From assembly GCA_005798905.1 (NCBI GenBank), contig SYIK01000011.1, positions 124,001-188,000 of the forward strand: DNA of 64,000 nt, written 5' to 3'. Shown here piece by piece: positions 8,631 through 17,494 of the stretch. Position 1 is the stretch's first letter. Each line of letters starts with the position of its first letter. The DNA comes from Bacteroidota bacterium. GTDB lineage: Bacteria; Bacteroidota; Bacteroidia; Chitinophagales; Chitinophagaceae. The position numbers were made by a program, and so were the translations under genes. The notes beneath the pieces were generated by a model. It did no database searches and had not been told where the DNA came from. It worked only from the letters and a program-made list of their open reading frames with translations.

Positions 8631-9704
8631 ATGCAACAACCAATAAAACCAATCATTGGAATTACTTGTGGTGATTTGAATGGAATTGGAACCGAAACAA
8701 TTATTAAAGTATTTTCCGATAACCGAATTTTGGAATTATGCACCCCTGTACTTTTTTCGAACACTAAATTGCTCAATTTTTATCGTAAAACAATTTTAGA
8801 AAATGCAATCAGTTGGCAAAATGTACGCGATTTTTCACGCTTAAATTCCAAACAAATAAATCTATTTAGTTGCTGGGAAGAAGAGTTGGAAATTACTCCT
8901 GGGCAATTAACCGCCGCAGGTGGAAAATATGCAGTAAAATCATTATTTGCGGCAGTTGACGCATTAACAAAAAATCAAATTCACGGATTAGTTACAGCTC
9001 CAATTCATAAAAAAAATGTTCAAAGCGAAGATTTTAATTTCACGGGGCACACGCCTTTTTTAAAAACTGCATTTGGTGTAAATGATGTAGTTATGATTTT
9101 GTTTTCAGGAAATTTCAGAGTGGCTTTAGTAACCGAACATGTATCTGTAAGCGAAGTTGCCAATCATATTTCTCGCGAAACTATTTTAAGAAAACTGACT
9201 ATTTTAAATGAAAGTTTAAAAAAGGATTTTAGCATTGATAAACCACGCATCGCCGTATTGGGCCTGAATCCACACGCAGGTGATGAAGGCGTAATTGGTA
9301 AAGAAGAAGAAGAATTTATTAAACCTGCCATAAAGGAAGCGAAACAAAATAACATTTTAGCAGTTGGCCCTTTTAGCGCCGATGGATTTTTTGCAAGGCA
9401 ATACCAAAATCAATTTGATGCGGTATTGGCAATGTACCACGACCAAGGTTTGATTCCTTTTAAATCTTTGGCAACAGATGAAGGTGTAAATTTTACTGCC
9501 GGACTTCCCATTGTACGCACTTCTCCCGATCACGGAACTGCTTTTGATATTGCCGGAAAAAACAAAGCAAATGAATCTTCATTAAGAACTGCGCTGTTTG
9601 AATGTATAAATATTATTAATAGTAGAAAAGAATTTGCTGAAAACAGAAAAAATCCTTTGCGAAAAATGGTTCCATCGCATCTTGCAAATGCAGAAGACGA
9701 ATAA
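8631..9704 (+). CDS. pdxA: 4-hydroxythreonine-4-phosphate dehydrogenase PdxA
   Basis: PdxA oxidises 4-phosphohydroxy-L-threonine in pyridoxal phosphate synthesis. I start at the ATG at 8631 (MQQPIKPIIGITCGDLNGIGTE), giving 357 residues. An upstream in-frame ATG at 8544 would add a 29-residue hydrophobic extension that overlaps the promoter region (TACTTTTA about 20 bp before 8631). Family motifs seen are GLVTAPIHKKN, NFTGHTPFL with a metal-binding His, LNPHAGDEG and AMYHDQGLIPFK with another metal ligand His. Confidence 0.93.
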   Translation: MQQPIKPIIGITCGDLNGIGTETIIKVFSDNRILELCTPVLFSNTKLLNFYRKTILENAISWQNVRDFSRLNSKQINLFSCWEEELEITPGQLTAAGGKYAVKSLFAAVDALTKNQIHGLVTAPIHKKNVQSEDFNFTGHTPFLKTAFGVNDVVMILFSGNFRVALVTEHVSVSEVANHISRETILRKLTILNESLKKDFSIDKPRIAVLGLNPHAGDEGVIGKEEEEFIKPAIKEAKQNNILAVGPFSADGFFARQYQNQFDAVLAMYHDQGLIPFKSLATDEGVNFTAGLPIVRTSPDHGTAFDIAGKNKANESSLRTALFECINIINSRKEFAENRKNPLRKMVPSHLANAEDE

Positions 9705-9780
9705 GTTTTTAGTTGCTTGGCAGAAATATTGGTAGTTTTAACAACAAGTACACTTGATTTTAAAACCAAAACTAATCTTT

Positions 9781-10062
9781 ATGAAATCAATCTACAATTT
9801 CAAAACAATGTTTTTAGTGTCTTTTTCAATAATACTGATTGGCACTTTTTTAAAAATTATGAATTGGGGATTCACAGAACCAACTATAATTATTGGATTA
9901 TTATGCACTTTATCCTATATTATTTTGGGAATTTTTGAAGTAAATAATTCACCCAAAATTGATAAGCCGGAAAAATATATGTGGGCAATTGCTTTTATTT
10001 TTTTTGGATTTATTACCGGGTTAGTTTATCTGATTTCTGGAAGAAAAAGAATAATGCAATAA
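9781..10062 (+). CDS. Small membrane protein with GldL-like segment
   Basis: A protein of about 93 residues with three hydrophobic segments. The IGTFLKIMNWGF stretch at about residues 18-29 resembles the transmembrane motif of the gliding/type IX secretion component GldL, but the long cytoplasmic coiled domain of GldL is missing. I start at ATG 9781, preceded by TAATCTTT; an ATG at 9754 in the same frame is possible. The gene stands alone between pdxA and convergent recQ. Function unknown; the GldL resemblance is weak and based on a short motif. Confidence 0.55.
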   Translation: MKSIYNFKTMFLVSFSIILIGTFLKIMNWGFTEPTIIIGLLCTLSYIILGIFEVNNSPKIDKPEKYMWAIAFIFFGFITGLVYLISGRKRIMQ

Positions 10063-10151
10063 AAGTTGAAAACATTTCTTTGATTTTTTCTTGAGAGAGT
10101 ATCCAATTATAAAATATCTCTTGCTTCTGTAACGTCTGCCAGTTTTCTTTA

Positions 10152-12059
10152 CTATTTTAATTTTAATAAACCAGTTTTATCTATTTCTATTTTATTTTCT
10201 GCTTGAAGGAATTCTATCACGATTAAAATTTTTTCTTTTTTAAATTCTTTGAGTTGTAGTAATAATTTTTTAGAAGAAATCGGCGCTGTTTTTAAAACAA
10301 GTTGTATTTGAGAATTTATTTTTTCAAATTCTATTTTAGAAAATTTTGTTTTTTTATAACGAAGGCAATTATCACAAATTTCACAATTATTTATTTTCAA
10401 ATCGCCAAAATAATTTCCAATAAACTTACTTCTGCAAATGGCGGTTTCATTTATAAACGCAACCATATTTTTTATTCGATCAATATATTTTTCTTTTCTA
10501 TGTCTATAAAAATTGGTGTTGATATAAAAATCGCTCACTGGTACTCGATTGCGCAATAAAAATAATTGTGGTTTGTCTTTTTGTGGGGCATATTCAATAA
10601 TTCCCAGTTGATTCAATTTTATCAATTGAGTTTTTATTGTGTCAACTGTTGATTGTAATTGCTGTGCCAAAAAATATTCAGAAATAGAAGCAGGGTAATC
10701 AAAAATTCCTTCGTAGCTGCGCAAAAGTGTTTTGATAATTGGTTCTAACCGAGGTGTGGTTTTTTCAAACTCGTATAAATAATTTTTATCGGTACAGAAT
10801 TTTACTGTTGCGGGAATTTGAACTTGTTCGTTATAAGTCAGCCACTCTTCTTGTTCCAAGGTTTTTAATGCATAAAAAACAGTAAGTGTATTTAATTTAA
10901 ATTTTTTTGTAAAATCAATTCTGTCAAATTCAAAATATTGTCCTTCGCCGCTGTGGGATGGAATTTGTAAATAATTAACAACACTTTCGTAAACCTTTTT
11001 TAAAACGGCGAAACTTGGAAATCGAATTTCTACTTGGTTATTCAGTTCTTCTATGTCTTTTTCGTTGTACAATAAAATTGCATACGATTTTTTTCCATCT
11101 CTTCCTGCTCGTCCAGCTTCTTGGTAATAATTTTCCAAACTATCCGGAACATCCACATGCACTACGGTTCGCACATCTGGTTTGTCAATTCCCATTCCGA
11201 AAGCAGTAGTACAAACCAGCACTCTAATTTTATTTTGAATCCAATCTTCTTGTTTTTTATTTCTTAATTCTTGTTTCATTCCGGCATGATAAAAATCTGT
11301 GTCAATATTTTGCAGCAATAACAAGTTGCTAATTTCTTGTGTTCTTTTTCTATTTCTACAATAAACAATACTGCTTCCGGAAACATTGTTCAGTATTTCA
11401 ATCAAGCGATTAATTTTTACAGGTGTATTAAAAATGCTGTACGATAAATTGGGACGATGAAAAGATTGTCGAAATATTTTTTCTTTTTTGAATTGAAGTT
11501 GTTTGCAAATATCTTTTTGAACTTCCTTCGTTGCAGAAGCCGTCAAAGCAAGAATTGGAACATCGGGCAACTCGTTTCGCAGTTCGGCAATCTTTAAATA
11601 CGATGGTCGAAAATCGTAACCCCATTGCGAAATACAATGTGCTTCATCAATTGCAATCAAGTTTACATGTATTCCGGGCAAATATTCTTTAAACAAATTT
11701 GTTTCCAATCGTTCGGGCGACACATATAAAAATTTACAATTACTATTTGTTGCTATTTGTAATATGTTGATGATTTCTTTTCGCGTCATTCCGGAATAAA
11801 TGGCAAATGCAGTTATGTTTTTTTTTCGAAGATTTGCAACTTGGTCTTTCATCAATGCAATAAGCGGCGACACAACTAAACAAATGCCCGGTTTTGCAAG
11901 TGCCGGTATTTGGTAACAAAGCGATTTACCGCCACCAGTCGGCATTAGCGCAAGTGTATTTACTTCATTAAAAACAGATTCAATTATTTCTTGTTGTAAT
12001 GGACGAAAGGAATCAAACTTCCAATATTGATTGAGAATAGAAAGAAAACTTTGGTTCAT
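10152..12059 (-). CDS. recQ: ATP-dependent DNA helicase RecQ
   Basis: RecQ is a 3'-5' superfamily 2 helicase for recombination and repair. The 635-residue protein has Walker A PTGGGKS at residues 40-46, the DEAH box AIDEAHCISQWG at about 136-147, motif III LALTASAT, and motif VI QEAGRAGRDG. A RecQ-C-terminal zinc region follows (CRSKFIGNYFG...CEICDNC near residues 543-566). The C-terminus after the zinc module is short with no obvious HRDC domain, as in many Bacteroidota RecQ proteins. The start is ATG at 12059. Confidence 0.93.
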   Translation of the reverse strand: MNQSFLSILNQYWKFDSFRPLQQEIIESVFNEVNTLALMPTGGGKSLCYQIPALAKPGICLVVSPLIALMKDQVANLRKKNITAFAIYSGMTRKEIINILQIATNSNCKFLYVSPERLETNLFKEYLPGIHVNLIAIDEAHCISQWGYDFRPSYLKIAELRNELPDVPILALTASATKEVQKDICKQLQFKKEKIFRQSFHRPNLSYSIFNTPVKINRLIEILNNVSGSSIVYCRNRKRTQEISNLLLLQNIDTDFYHAGMKQELRNKKQEDWIQNKIRVLVCTTAFGMGIDKPDVRTVVHVDVPDSLENYYQEAGRAGRDGKKSYAILLYNEKDIEELNNQVEIRFPSFAVLKKVYESVVNYLQIPSHSGEGQYFEFDRIDFTKKFKLNTLTVFYALKTLEQEEWLTYNEQVQIPATVKFCTDKNYLYEFEKTTPRLEPIIKTLLRSYEGIFDYPASISEYFLAQQLQSTVDTIKTQLIKLNQLGIIEYAPQKDKPQLFLLRNRVPVSDFYINTNFYRHRKEKYIDRIKNMVAFINETAICRSKFIGNYFGDLKINNCEICDNCLRYKKTKFSKIEFEKINSQIQLVLKTAPISSKKLLLQLKEFKKEKILIVIEFLQAENKIEIDKTGLLKLK

Positions 12060-12091
12060 GGTATCAACTCAATCTAATAAATAAAAATAGA

Positions 12092-14203
12092 CTAAACAAC
12101 TTTTTTTACAAATAATCTTCCGGAATTGATTACTAAAACAACGTCACTCAATCCCATTACCAATGCACCAAAAGTAGGTGTTAAAAAACCTAATGCTGCA
12201 ACAGGAATTGCAATAATATTGTAAGCAAACGCCCAAAAAAGATTTTGTTTAATTGTCACATAAGTTTGTTTACCCAATCCCAATGCAGTTGGTAATTTTT
12301 TTAATCCATGATTCATTAGTACGACTTGCGCACTTTGCATTGCAATTTGAGAAGCGTCGCTCATCGAAATTCCAATCGTTGCTTTTGCTAATGCTGGTGC
12401 ATCGTTTATTCCATCACCAACCATTGCGGTTGGCATTTGTTTATTTAGTTCAGTAATTATTTTTAGTTTTTGTTCTGGACTTTGGTCTGCAATTACTTCA
12501 TTTATTTTAAGTTGCTTGGCAAGTAGTTGACATTTTTCTAATCGATCACCACTGAGTAAAATAGTTTTTATTTTTTTGCTGTGTAAATAAGTAATGACCG
12601 ATTTTGCTTCGGGACGAATTTCATCTTCTACATCAATCCAACCCAAATAAGTATTATTTTTTAAAATATAAACACTATGCTTTTTTTCAATTTCATTATT
12701 CGTCATTAATTTATAAGATCCTGCAGAATAAATATTTCCTTCGTAATCTTCGCCAATCATTCCCTTGCCTTTTATTTCTTCAATTTTTTTCCAGCGAATT
12801 TCATTTTTTGCTTTCCATGTTTTAGAAATGCAATTCGCAATTGGGTGGTTGGAATATTTTTCCAACGAGAAAGCGATTAGTTTAAAATTTTCCTCAGAAA
12901 TAGTTTGAAAACTAAAATTGTTGAGTTGAAAATTTCCCGTTGTTAAGGTTCCTGTTTTATCAAAGACAATTTGTTTAATATCTTTAAACACTTCCAACCC
13001 AGTCGCATTGCGAAACAATACGCCATTTCTTGCAGCTCTTCCAAGTCCTACGGCAATTGCTGCAGGAGTTGCCAATCCCATTGCACAAGGGCAGGAAATT
13101 ACAAGCACAGCAATACTTCTCATTAAGGAGGAAGTAAAATCGTCGAGTAGAAAAAAGTTTATTAAAAAAGTAAGGAGTGCAATTCCTAATACGAGAGGTA
13201 CAAATAGGGCACTTATTTTATCGGCTAATTGTTGGATGGGTGGTTTTTCTCCTTGCGCTTGTTTTACTAAATTTAAAATATTGGAAAGAACCGTATCGTT
13301 CCCAACCGCTGTCACCTGGGTTTTTAAACTTCCGTCAATTAGCAAACTTCCTCCAATCAATTTATCTTTTGCAGCTTTGTAAACTGGTTTACTTTCCCCT
13401 GTAACTATTGCTTCGTCTATTTGTGCTTCTCCCCAAAGTATTTTGCAGTCAATTGGTACTTGTTCTCCACTTTTTATTAAAAGTAAGTCACCAACTTTTA
13501 ATTGTGTATTCTCGACCGTAAAAATATGTTCATGGTGGTCGCTATCATAACCAATCATATTGGCCATAACTTTTTGCGACTTGTTTAATTTGATTAATTC
13601 TTTTTGAGTTGATTGAACAGAAGTTTCTTCCAATAAATTACCCATGAAAACTAATGTGAAGATGGTGGCGGCTGTTTCATAAAATAAATAATCTTCGGCT
13701 TGCCCAATAATTGTTCCGTATAAACTGTACACAAACGCAGCACTTGCACCCATTACAATAAGTACATTCATATTAGGAATTCTATTGCGCAAACTTTTCC
13801 ATGCACTTTTCCCAAAAAAATCTAAGCCTACTAAATAAACTGGAATGCTTAACGCAAGTTGAGCCCAGGGATTCATTAATGAGTGAAAATGCATTCCGGG
13901 AATCATGTGCACCATCAACACCAATGTAAAAGGCAAACAAAATAAAAAACGATGTAAATGCGTAATGGTAATTTTATTTTCTTTTTTGGTTCTTGCAGAA
14001 AAATTTTCAACGAAGTAACCAAGATTATTAATGCCAAGTGCAATTTTTTGATGGTCGCTATTATCGGGTAATTCGAATGAAACATCACCTGTTGCAAAAT
14101 TTATTTTTATTTTTTCCGAACCTTGTTTTTCAAGATATTTTTGAATAATCAATGCGCAATTACTGCAATCCATACCATCTAATTTCCATTGAACATTATT
14201 CAT
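12092..14203 (-). CDS. copA: Heavy-metal P1B-type ATPase, probably Cu(I)-exporting
   Basis: A 703-residue inner-membrane metal pump. One N-terminal heavy-metal-associated domain has GMDCSNCA (C13, C16). Six-plus membrane segments follow, with the CPC transport motif in VLVISCPCAMGLATPAA. The phosphorylation site is DKTGTLTTG, the HP motif is in SNHPIAN, and the hinge is MVGDGINDAPAL. CPC plus the AYN motif in the following helix favours copper, although silver is possible. It is divergent from tsaE with back-to-back -7 elements. No copper chaperone or CopY/CueR regulator lies next to it. Confidence 0.87.
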   Translation of the reverse strand: MNNVQWKLDGMDCSNCALIIQKYLEKQGSEKIKINFATGDVSFELPDNSDHQKIALGINNLGYFVENFSARTKKENKITITHLHRFLFCLPFTLVLMVHMIPGMHFHSLMNPWAQLALSIPVYLVGLDFFGKSAWKSLRNRIPNMNVLIVMGASAAFVYSLYGTIIGQAEDYLFYETAATIFTLVFMGNLLEETSVQSTQKELIKLNKSQKVMANMIGYDSDHHEHIFTVENTQLKVGDLLLIKSGEQVPIDCKILWGEAQIDEAIVTGESKPVYKAAKDKLIGGSLLIDGSLKTQVTAVGNDTVLSNILNLVKQAQGEKPPIQQLADKISALFVPLVLGIALLTFLINFFLLDDFTSSLMRSIAVLVISCPCAMGLATPAAIAVGLGRAARNGVLFRNATGLEVFKDIKQIVFDKTGTLTTGNFQLNNFSFQTISEENFKLIAFSLEKYSNHPIANCISKTWKAKNEIRWKKIEEIKGKGMIGEDYEGNIYSAGSYKLMTNNEIEKKHSVYILKNNTYLGWIDVEDEIRPEAKSVITYLHSKKIKTILLSGDRLEKCQLLAKQLKINEVIADQSPEQKLKIITELNKQMPTAMVGDGINDAPALAKATIGISMSDASQIAMQSAQVVLMNHGLKKLPTALGLGKQTYVTIKQNLFWAFAYNIIAIPVAALGFLTPTFGALVMGLSDVVLVINSGRLFVKKVV

Positions 14204-14225
14204 CGTTTCAGAAGTTTATAGGAAG

Positions 14226-14233
14226 CAAATCTA
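14226..14233 (-). promoter_or_regulatory. -7 element for the P1B ATPase gene
   Basis: Minus-strand TAGATTTG matches TAnnTTTG and ends 22 bases upstream of the ATPase ATG at 14203. The opposing tsaE element starts only four bases away. Confidence 0.5.
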
Positions 14234-14237
14234 CCAA

Positions 14238-14245
14238 TATCTTTG
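14238..14245 (+). promoter_or_regulatory. -7 element for tsaE
   Basis: TATCTTTG matches TAnnTTTG and ends three bases before ATG 14249. The TTG of this element would be a longer in-frame start for tsaE, which argues for using the ATG. Confidence 0.5.
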
Positions 14246-14248
14246 CAT

Positions 14249-14674
14249 ATGGAATTTATTGTAAACAAGGATAAATTGCAAGAGATAGCGAAACAATTTT
14301 GGTTGCAGTTTCAAGGAAAAAATGTTTTTGCATTTCATGGGAATTTAGGTGCAGGGAAAACTACTTTTATACAAGCGTTATGTATTGAAAAAAAGAGTAA
14401 AGATTTGGTAAGCAGTCCAAGTTTTTCAATTATTAATGAATATGATTATTTGGAAGAAGGACTTTTGAAAACTATTTTTCATATTGATTTATATCGTTTA
14501 AAAAACGAAGATGAAATAATTAAAGCTGGTGTGGAAGAATGTTTTTTTGCTAATCAAATTTGTTTTGTAGAGTGGCCCGAAAGAGCTCCTGGTTTATTAC
14601 CTGAAGGAACTATTCATGTTTTTATTGAAATTATTGATGAACAAACAAGACTGATAAGGATAAACGAAATTTAA
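14249..14674 (+). CDS. tsaE: tRNA threonylcarbamoyladenosine biosynthesis ATPase TsaE
   Basis: TsaE is the ATPase that works with TsaB/TsaD to form N6-threonylcarbamoyladenosine at position 37 of ANN-decoding tRNAs. The 141-residue protein has Walker A GNLGAGKTTFIQAL at about 31-44, the switch-like SSPSFSIINEY and the HIDLYRL segment. It ends with FVEWPERAPGLLP, all standard for the family. Start chosen at ATG 14249 because the upstream TTG is part of the -7 promoter element. Confidence 0.94.
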   Translation: MEFIVNKDKLQEIAKQFWLQFQGKNVFAFHGNLGAGKTTFIQALCIEKKSKDLVSSPSFSIINEYDYLEEGLLKTIFHIDLYRLKNEDEIIKAGVEECFFANQICFVEWPERAPGLLPEGTIHVFIEIIDEQTRLIRINEI

Positions 14675-14675
14675 C

Positions 14676-14683
14676 TAGTTTTG
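14676..14683 (+). promoter_or_regulatory. Possible -7 element for alanine dehydrogenase
   Basis: TAGTTTTG matches TAnnTTTG. It lies just after the tsaE stop and 42 bases before the ATG of the dehydrogenase gene. Confidence 0.4.
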
Positions 14684-14725
14684 AGTGAACACTTTTTATT
14701 AGTAAAAACTTTTTCAAGTTAGAAA

Positions 14726-15940
14726 ATGTCTAAAAAAAATCCTACAATTTCAACTTCATTTAATTATGAAGTTCTAGAAGAGACGCTTGATATAAAAGCT
14801 ACGGGGATTAGATTGCAAATAGGAATTCCTAAAGAGACAGCATTTCAAGAAAATAGAATTGCATTAACACCCGATGCGGTTGGAGTATTGATAAGTAACG
14901 GACATGAAGTAATGCTTGAACATAATGCAGGCAAAGCAGCTCATTTTTCAGATGCAGAATATCAAGAAGCCGGTGCAACAATTGTGCACGAACGAACTAC
15001 AATTTTTAAAGCACCTATTTTAGTTAAAAGTGCACCCATTGTTGAAGAGGATATTGCATTGCTGCAACTCAATCAAACAGTTCTATCTCCCATTCATCCT
15101 GCATTGATGAAAGCAGCATTATTACAAAAAATGATGGAGAAAAAAATTACAGCAATTTCTTTTGAAAATTTAAAAGACGATAGTGGTATTTATCCTATTG
15201 TTCGCAGTATGAGTGAGATTGCAGGAAGTGCAGTTATGTTGATCGCAGGTCAATATTTAGGTTCAGCTAATCATGGAAAAGGAGTTTTACTTGGTGGAAT
15301 TTCTGGAATTGCACCAGCAAAAGTTATCATACTAGGGGCAGGTACAGTGGGTGAATTTGCGGCACGAGCAGCATTAGCATTAGGAGCTTCCGTAAAAGTT
15401 TTTGATGGAAGTGTTTATCGGTTGGAGCGCTTACAAAATAATATTGGACAGCGTTTGTGGACTTCCATTCTTGAACCAAAAATGTTAGCAAAACAATTAA
15501 GAACCTGCGAAGTAGTAGTTGGTGCATTAAGCTCAACAACAGGTAGTACTCCATTGGTGGTTTCGGAAGAAATGGTAAGTGATATGCGACCGGGTTCTGT
15601 TATTATTGATGTTAGCATCGACCGAGGTGGATGCTTTGAAACTTCAGAATTGACAACGCACGAAAACCCCACCTTCATAAAATATGACGTTATCCATTAT
15701 TGCGTTCCAAACATTCCTTCTGGTTTTGCAAGAACTGCATCACAGGCAATTAGCAATGTGTTGATGCCATTGCTTTTACGAGTAGGAGAAGAGGGCGGTG
15801 TTGAAAATTTAGTATGGCACCATTTTCATTTGCGAGGGAGCACTTACTTATTTAAAGGGTCATTAACTAATTTCTATCTCAGTCAGCGGTTCGATTTAAA
15901 GTACACGGATCTTAATTTATTGATTGCAAGTCAGCAGTAG
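14726..15940 (+). CDS. ald: Alanine dehydrogenase
   Basis: A 404-residue NAD-dependent dehydrogenase of the alanine dehydrogenase / transhydrogenase-alpha fold; it would interconvert L-alanine and pyruvate plus ammonia. After a short extension of about 30 residues it shows IGIPKETAFQENRIALTPDAV (substrate-binding Arg) and VLVKSAPIVEEDI. The Rossmann motif VIILGAGTVGEFAARAALALGA is at about 199-220, and VIIDVSIDRGGCFETS follows. The pattern matches the long alanine dehydrogenase group of Bacteroidota. Its end overlaps the convergent ABC ATPase gene by 29 bp. Confidence 0.87.
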   Translation: MSKKNPTISTSFNYEVLEETLDIKATGIRLQIGIPKETAFQENRIALTPDAVGVLISNGHEVMLEHNAGKAAHFSDAEYQEAGATIVHERTTIFKAPILVKSAPIVEEDIALLQLNQTVLSPIHPALMKAALLQKMMEKKITAISFENLKDDSGIYPIVRSMSEIAGSAVMLIAGQYLGSANHGKGVLLGGISGIAPAKVIILGAGTVGEFAARAALALGASVKVFDGSVYRLERLQNNIGQRLWTSILEPKMLAKQLRTCEVVVGALSSTTGSTPLVVSEEMVSDMRPGSVIIDVSIDRGGCFETSELTTHENPTFIKYDVIHYCVPNIPSGFARTASQAISNVLMPLLLRVGEEGGVENLVWHHFHLRGSTYLFKGSLTNFYLSQRFDLKYTDLNLLIASQQ

Positions 15941-16568
15941 TTGTTTTGAAATCAGAAATGTTAATTTTATTTTCACAAAAACTATATTCTTCCGTATCGT
16001 TACTGCTAATAATTAATAAACGATTTTTTCGATTTTCATTTATTAGTTGATGGTAAAGTTGAATTCCTTCAACATCTAAATTGGTACAAGGTTCATCGAG
16101 CAATACAATGGGAACAGCAGAAAAAATAGCTTGAGCAAGTTTTACGCGTTGTTTCATGCCAGAAGAGTAGAGTCGAAGTTGTTTGTTAGCAGCATTTTGT
16201 AATCCAATGAGCGAAATTATTTTTTCGATGGTAAGGGGTTTAATAAATGGTTTAAATGTTGCATGAAATTTCAAAAATTCATACAAAGTCATTTCTTCAA
16301 TTAACTCTAAATAAGGGGCACAGATGGAAACATGTTCATTGATGCAATCCGATTCTATTGGAAGATTTTTAGAAAACCACCTTCCTTGACCTTCGCTGAG
16401 ATCCATCCCTCCGCTTAATACTTGAAGTAAAGTAGATTTGCCCGAACCATTTGGTCCGATGATAGCATAAGTATTGTCAATTGAAAACTCGTACGTAAAA
16501 TGGCGAAAAATCCATTCTCTATTAAAGCGTTTTCCCGTGTCATTGAATATTATCTTCATCTCCACCAT
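15912..16568 (-). CDS. ABC transporter ATP-binding protein
   Basis: A 218-residue ATPase subunit. Walker A GPNGSGKST is at about 38-46, the ABC signature YSSGMKQRVKLAQA near 134-147, and Walker B IVLLDEPCTNLD near 154-165. The permease partner is not adjacent, so the substrate is unknown. The gene follows lpxA, whose end it overlaps by 29 bp (20 bp if the inner ATG at 16559 is used). It is therefore likely co-transcribed with lpxA and may serve envelope biogenesis. Confidence 0.88.
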   Translation of the reverse strand: MVEMKIIFNDTGKRFNREWIFRHFTYEFSIDNTYAIIGPNGSGKSTLLQVLSGGMDLSEGQGRWFSKNLPIESDCINEHVSICAPYLELIEEMTLYEFLKFHATFKPFIKPLTIEKIISLIGLQNAANKQLRLYSSGMKQRVKLAQAIFSAVPIVLLDEPCTNLDVEGIQLYHQLINENRKNRLLIISSNDTEEYSFCENKINISDFKTTTADLQSIN

Positions 16569-17346
16569 TTTTAGTGAAACGCTTAATAATGCCCCGGTTG
16601 GATTCGCGAATAAAAGTTACGATTTCATCTCTCTCATCCGTTGCATCAAACTCTTCTTCTAAAAATTCTAGCGCTTGTGTAGTATTTAACGATTTATTAT
16701 AAATAACCCGATAAATATCAAGGATATGATTTATTTTTTCTAGACTAATTCCTCTTCTTTTTAAACCAACAGAATTTACGCCTGCATAACAAAGTGGATT
16801 TCTTGCTGCTTTAATATATGGCGGAACGTCTTTTGATACCAATGAACCTCCGCTTATAAAACATTGCTGTCCAATATTTGTAAATTGATGGATAGCACTC
16901 ATTCCTCCAATGATTACGCCTTCGCCAATTGTAACATGCCCTGCAACTTGTATATTATTACTTAAAACACAATTATCACCAACAATACAATCGTGTGCAA
17001 TATGGCAGTAAGCCATGATGAGACAGTTTTTGCCGATTACTGTTTTATCGCGGCTCATCGTGCCTCGGTTAATTGTTACAAATTCTCTAATAGTTGTTCC
17101 TTCTCCAATAATTACTTGCGAATATTCTCCTTGAAATTTTAAATCTTGCGGCACGGCAGCAATTACAGCTCCGGGGAAAATGCGACAATTTTTTCCAATT
17201 CTGGCCCCTTCCATTATAGTTACATTCGAACCAATCCAAGTTCCATCACCAATTTCTACATCTTGGTGAATTACAGAATAGGGGTCTACTTTTACATTTG
17301 TTGCCAACTTAGCGTTGGGATGAATATAGGTGTGCGGATGAATCAT
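16540..17346 (-). CDS. lpxA: UDP-N-acetylglucosamine acyltransferase LpxA
   Basis: LpxA transfers the 3-hydroxyacyl chain from ACP to UDP-GlcNAc, the first step of lipid A synthesis. The 268-residue protein starts MIHPHTYIHPNAKL at ATG 17346. A longer frame to 17490 would run through the promoter element and a hairpin, so it was rejected. Hexapeptide repeats run through the first two thirds. The catalytic-His segment reads IMAYCHIAHDC, and IGGMSAIHQF and the C-terminal helical part (GLKRRGIS) are present. Confidence 0.95.
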   Translation of the reverse strand: MIHPHTYIHPNAKLATNVKVDPYSVIHQDVEIGDGTWIGSNVTIMEGARIGKNCRIFPGAVIAAVPQDLKFQGEYSQVIIGEGTTIREFVTINRGTMSRDKTVIGKNCLIMAYCHIAHDCIVGDNCVLSNNIQVAGHVTIGEGVIIGGMSAIHQFTNIGQQCFISGGSLVSKDVPPYIKAARNPLCYAGVNSVGLKRRGISLEKINHILDIYRVIYNKSLNTTQALEFLEEEFDATDERDEIVTFIRESNRGIIKRFTKNGGDEDNIQ

Positions 17347-17347
17347 T

Positions 17348-17372
17348 AAAAAAAAGCTCCGATTAAACGGAG
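17348..17372 (-). terminator. Hairpin with U-tract in the lpxA leader
   Basis: On the minus strand CTCCG-TTTAAT-CGGAG is followed by C and eight T residues, then the lpxA start codon. It has the form of an intrinsic terminator but lies between a promoter element and the start codon of lpxA, so it could attenuate lpxA. The 5-bp stem is short. Confidence 0.5.
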
Positions 17373-17376
17373 ACCG

Positions 17377-17384
17377 CAAAGGTA
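17377..17384 (-). promoter_or_regulatory. -7 element for lpxA
   Basis: Minus-strand TACCTTTG matches TAnnTTTG. It lies 30 bases upstream of the lpxA ATG, with the leader hairpin in between. Confidence 0.5.
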
Positions 17385-17479
17385 AATTTTCAAGTTCAAA
17401 TTTGAAGATTTTTCTAACAATTCTAAAAAGACTCGTTCCAATTAACATTTCCAAGCTGTACAAATAAACAATAACGGCG

Positions 17480-17487
17480 TAACTTTG
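17480..17487 (+). promoter_or_regulatory. -7 element for the AraC-type regulator gene
   Basis: TAACTTTG matches TAnnTTTG and ends seven bases before the ATG at 17495. Confidence 0.5.
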
Positions 17488-17494
17488 CACCCCG

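Noticed and set aside
13008-13382. 124-codon plus-strand frame inside the P-type ATPase gene
   Set aside because: Antisense to conserved ATPase motifs, including the CPC region; no independent support.
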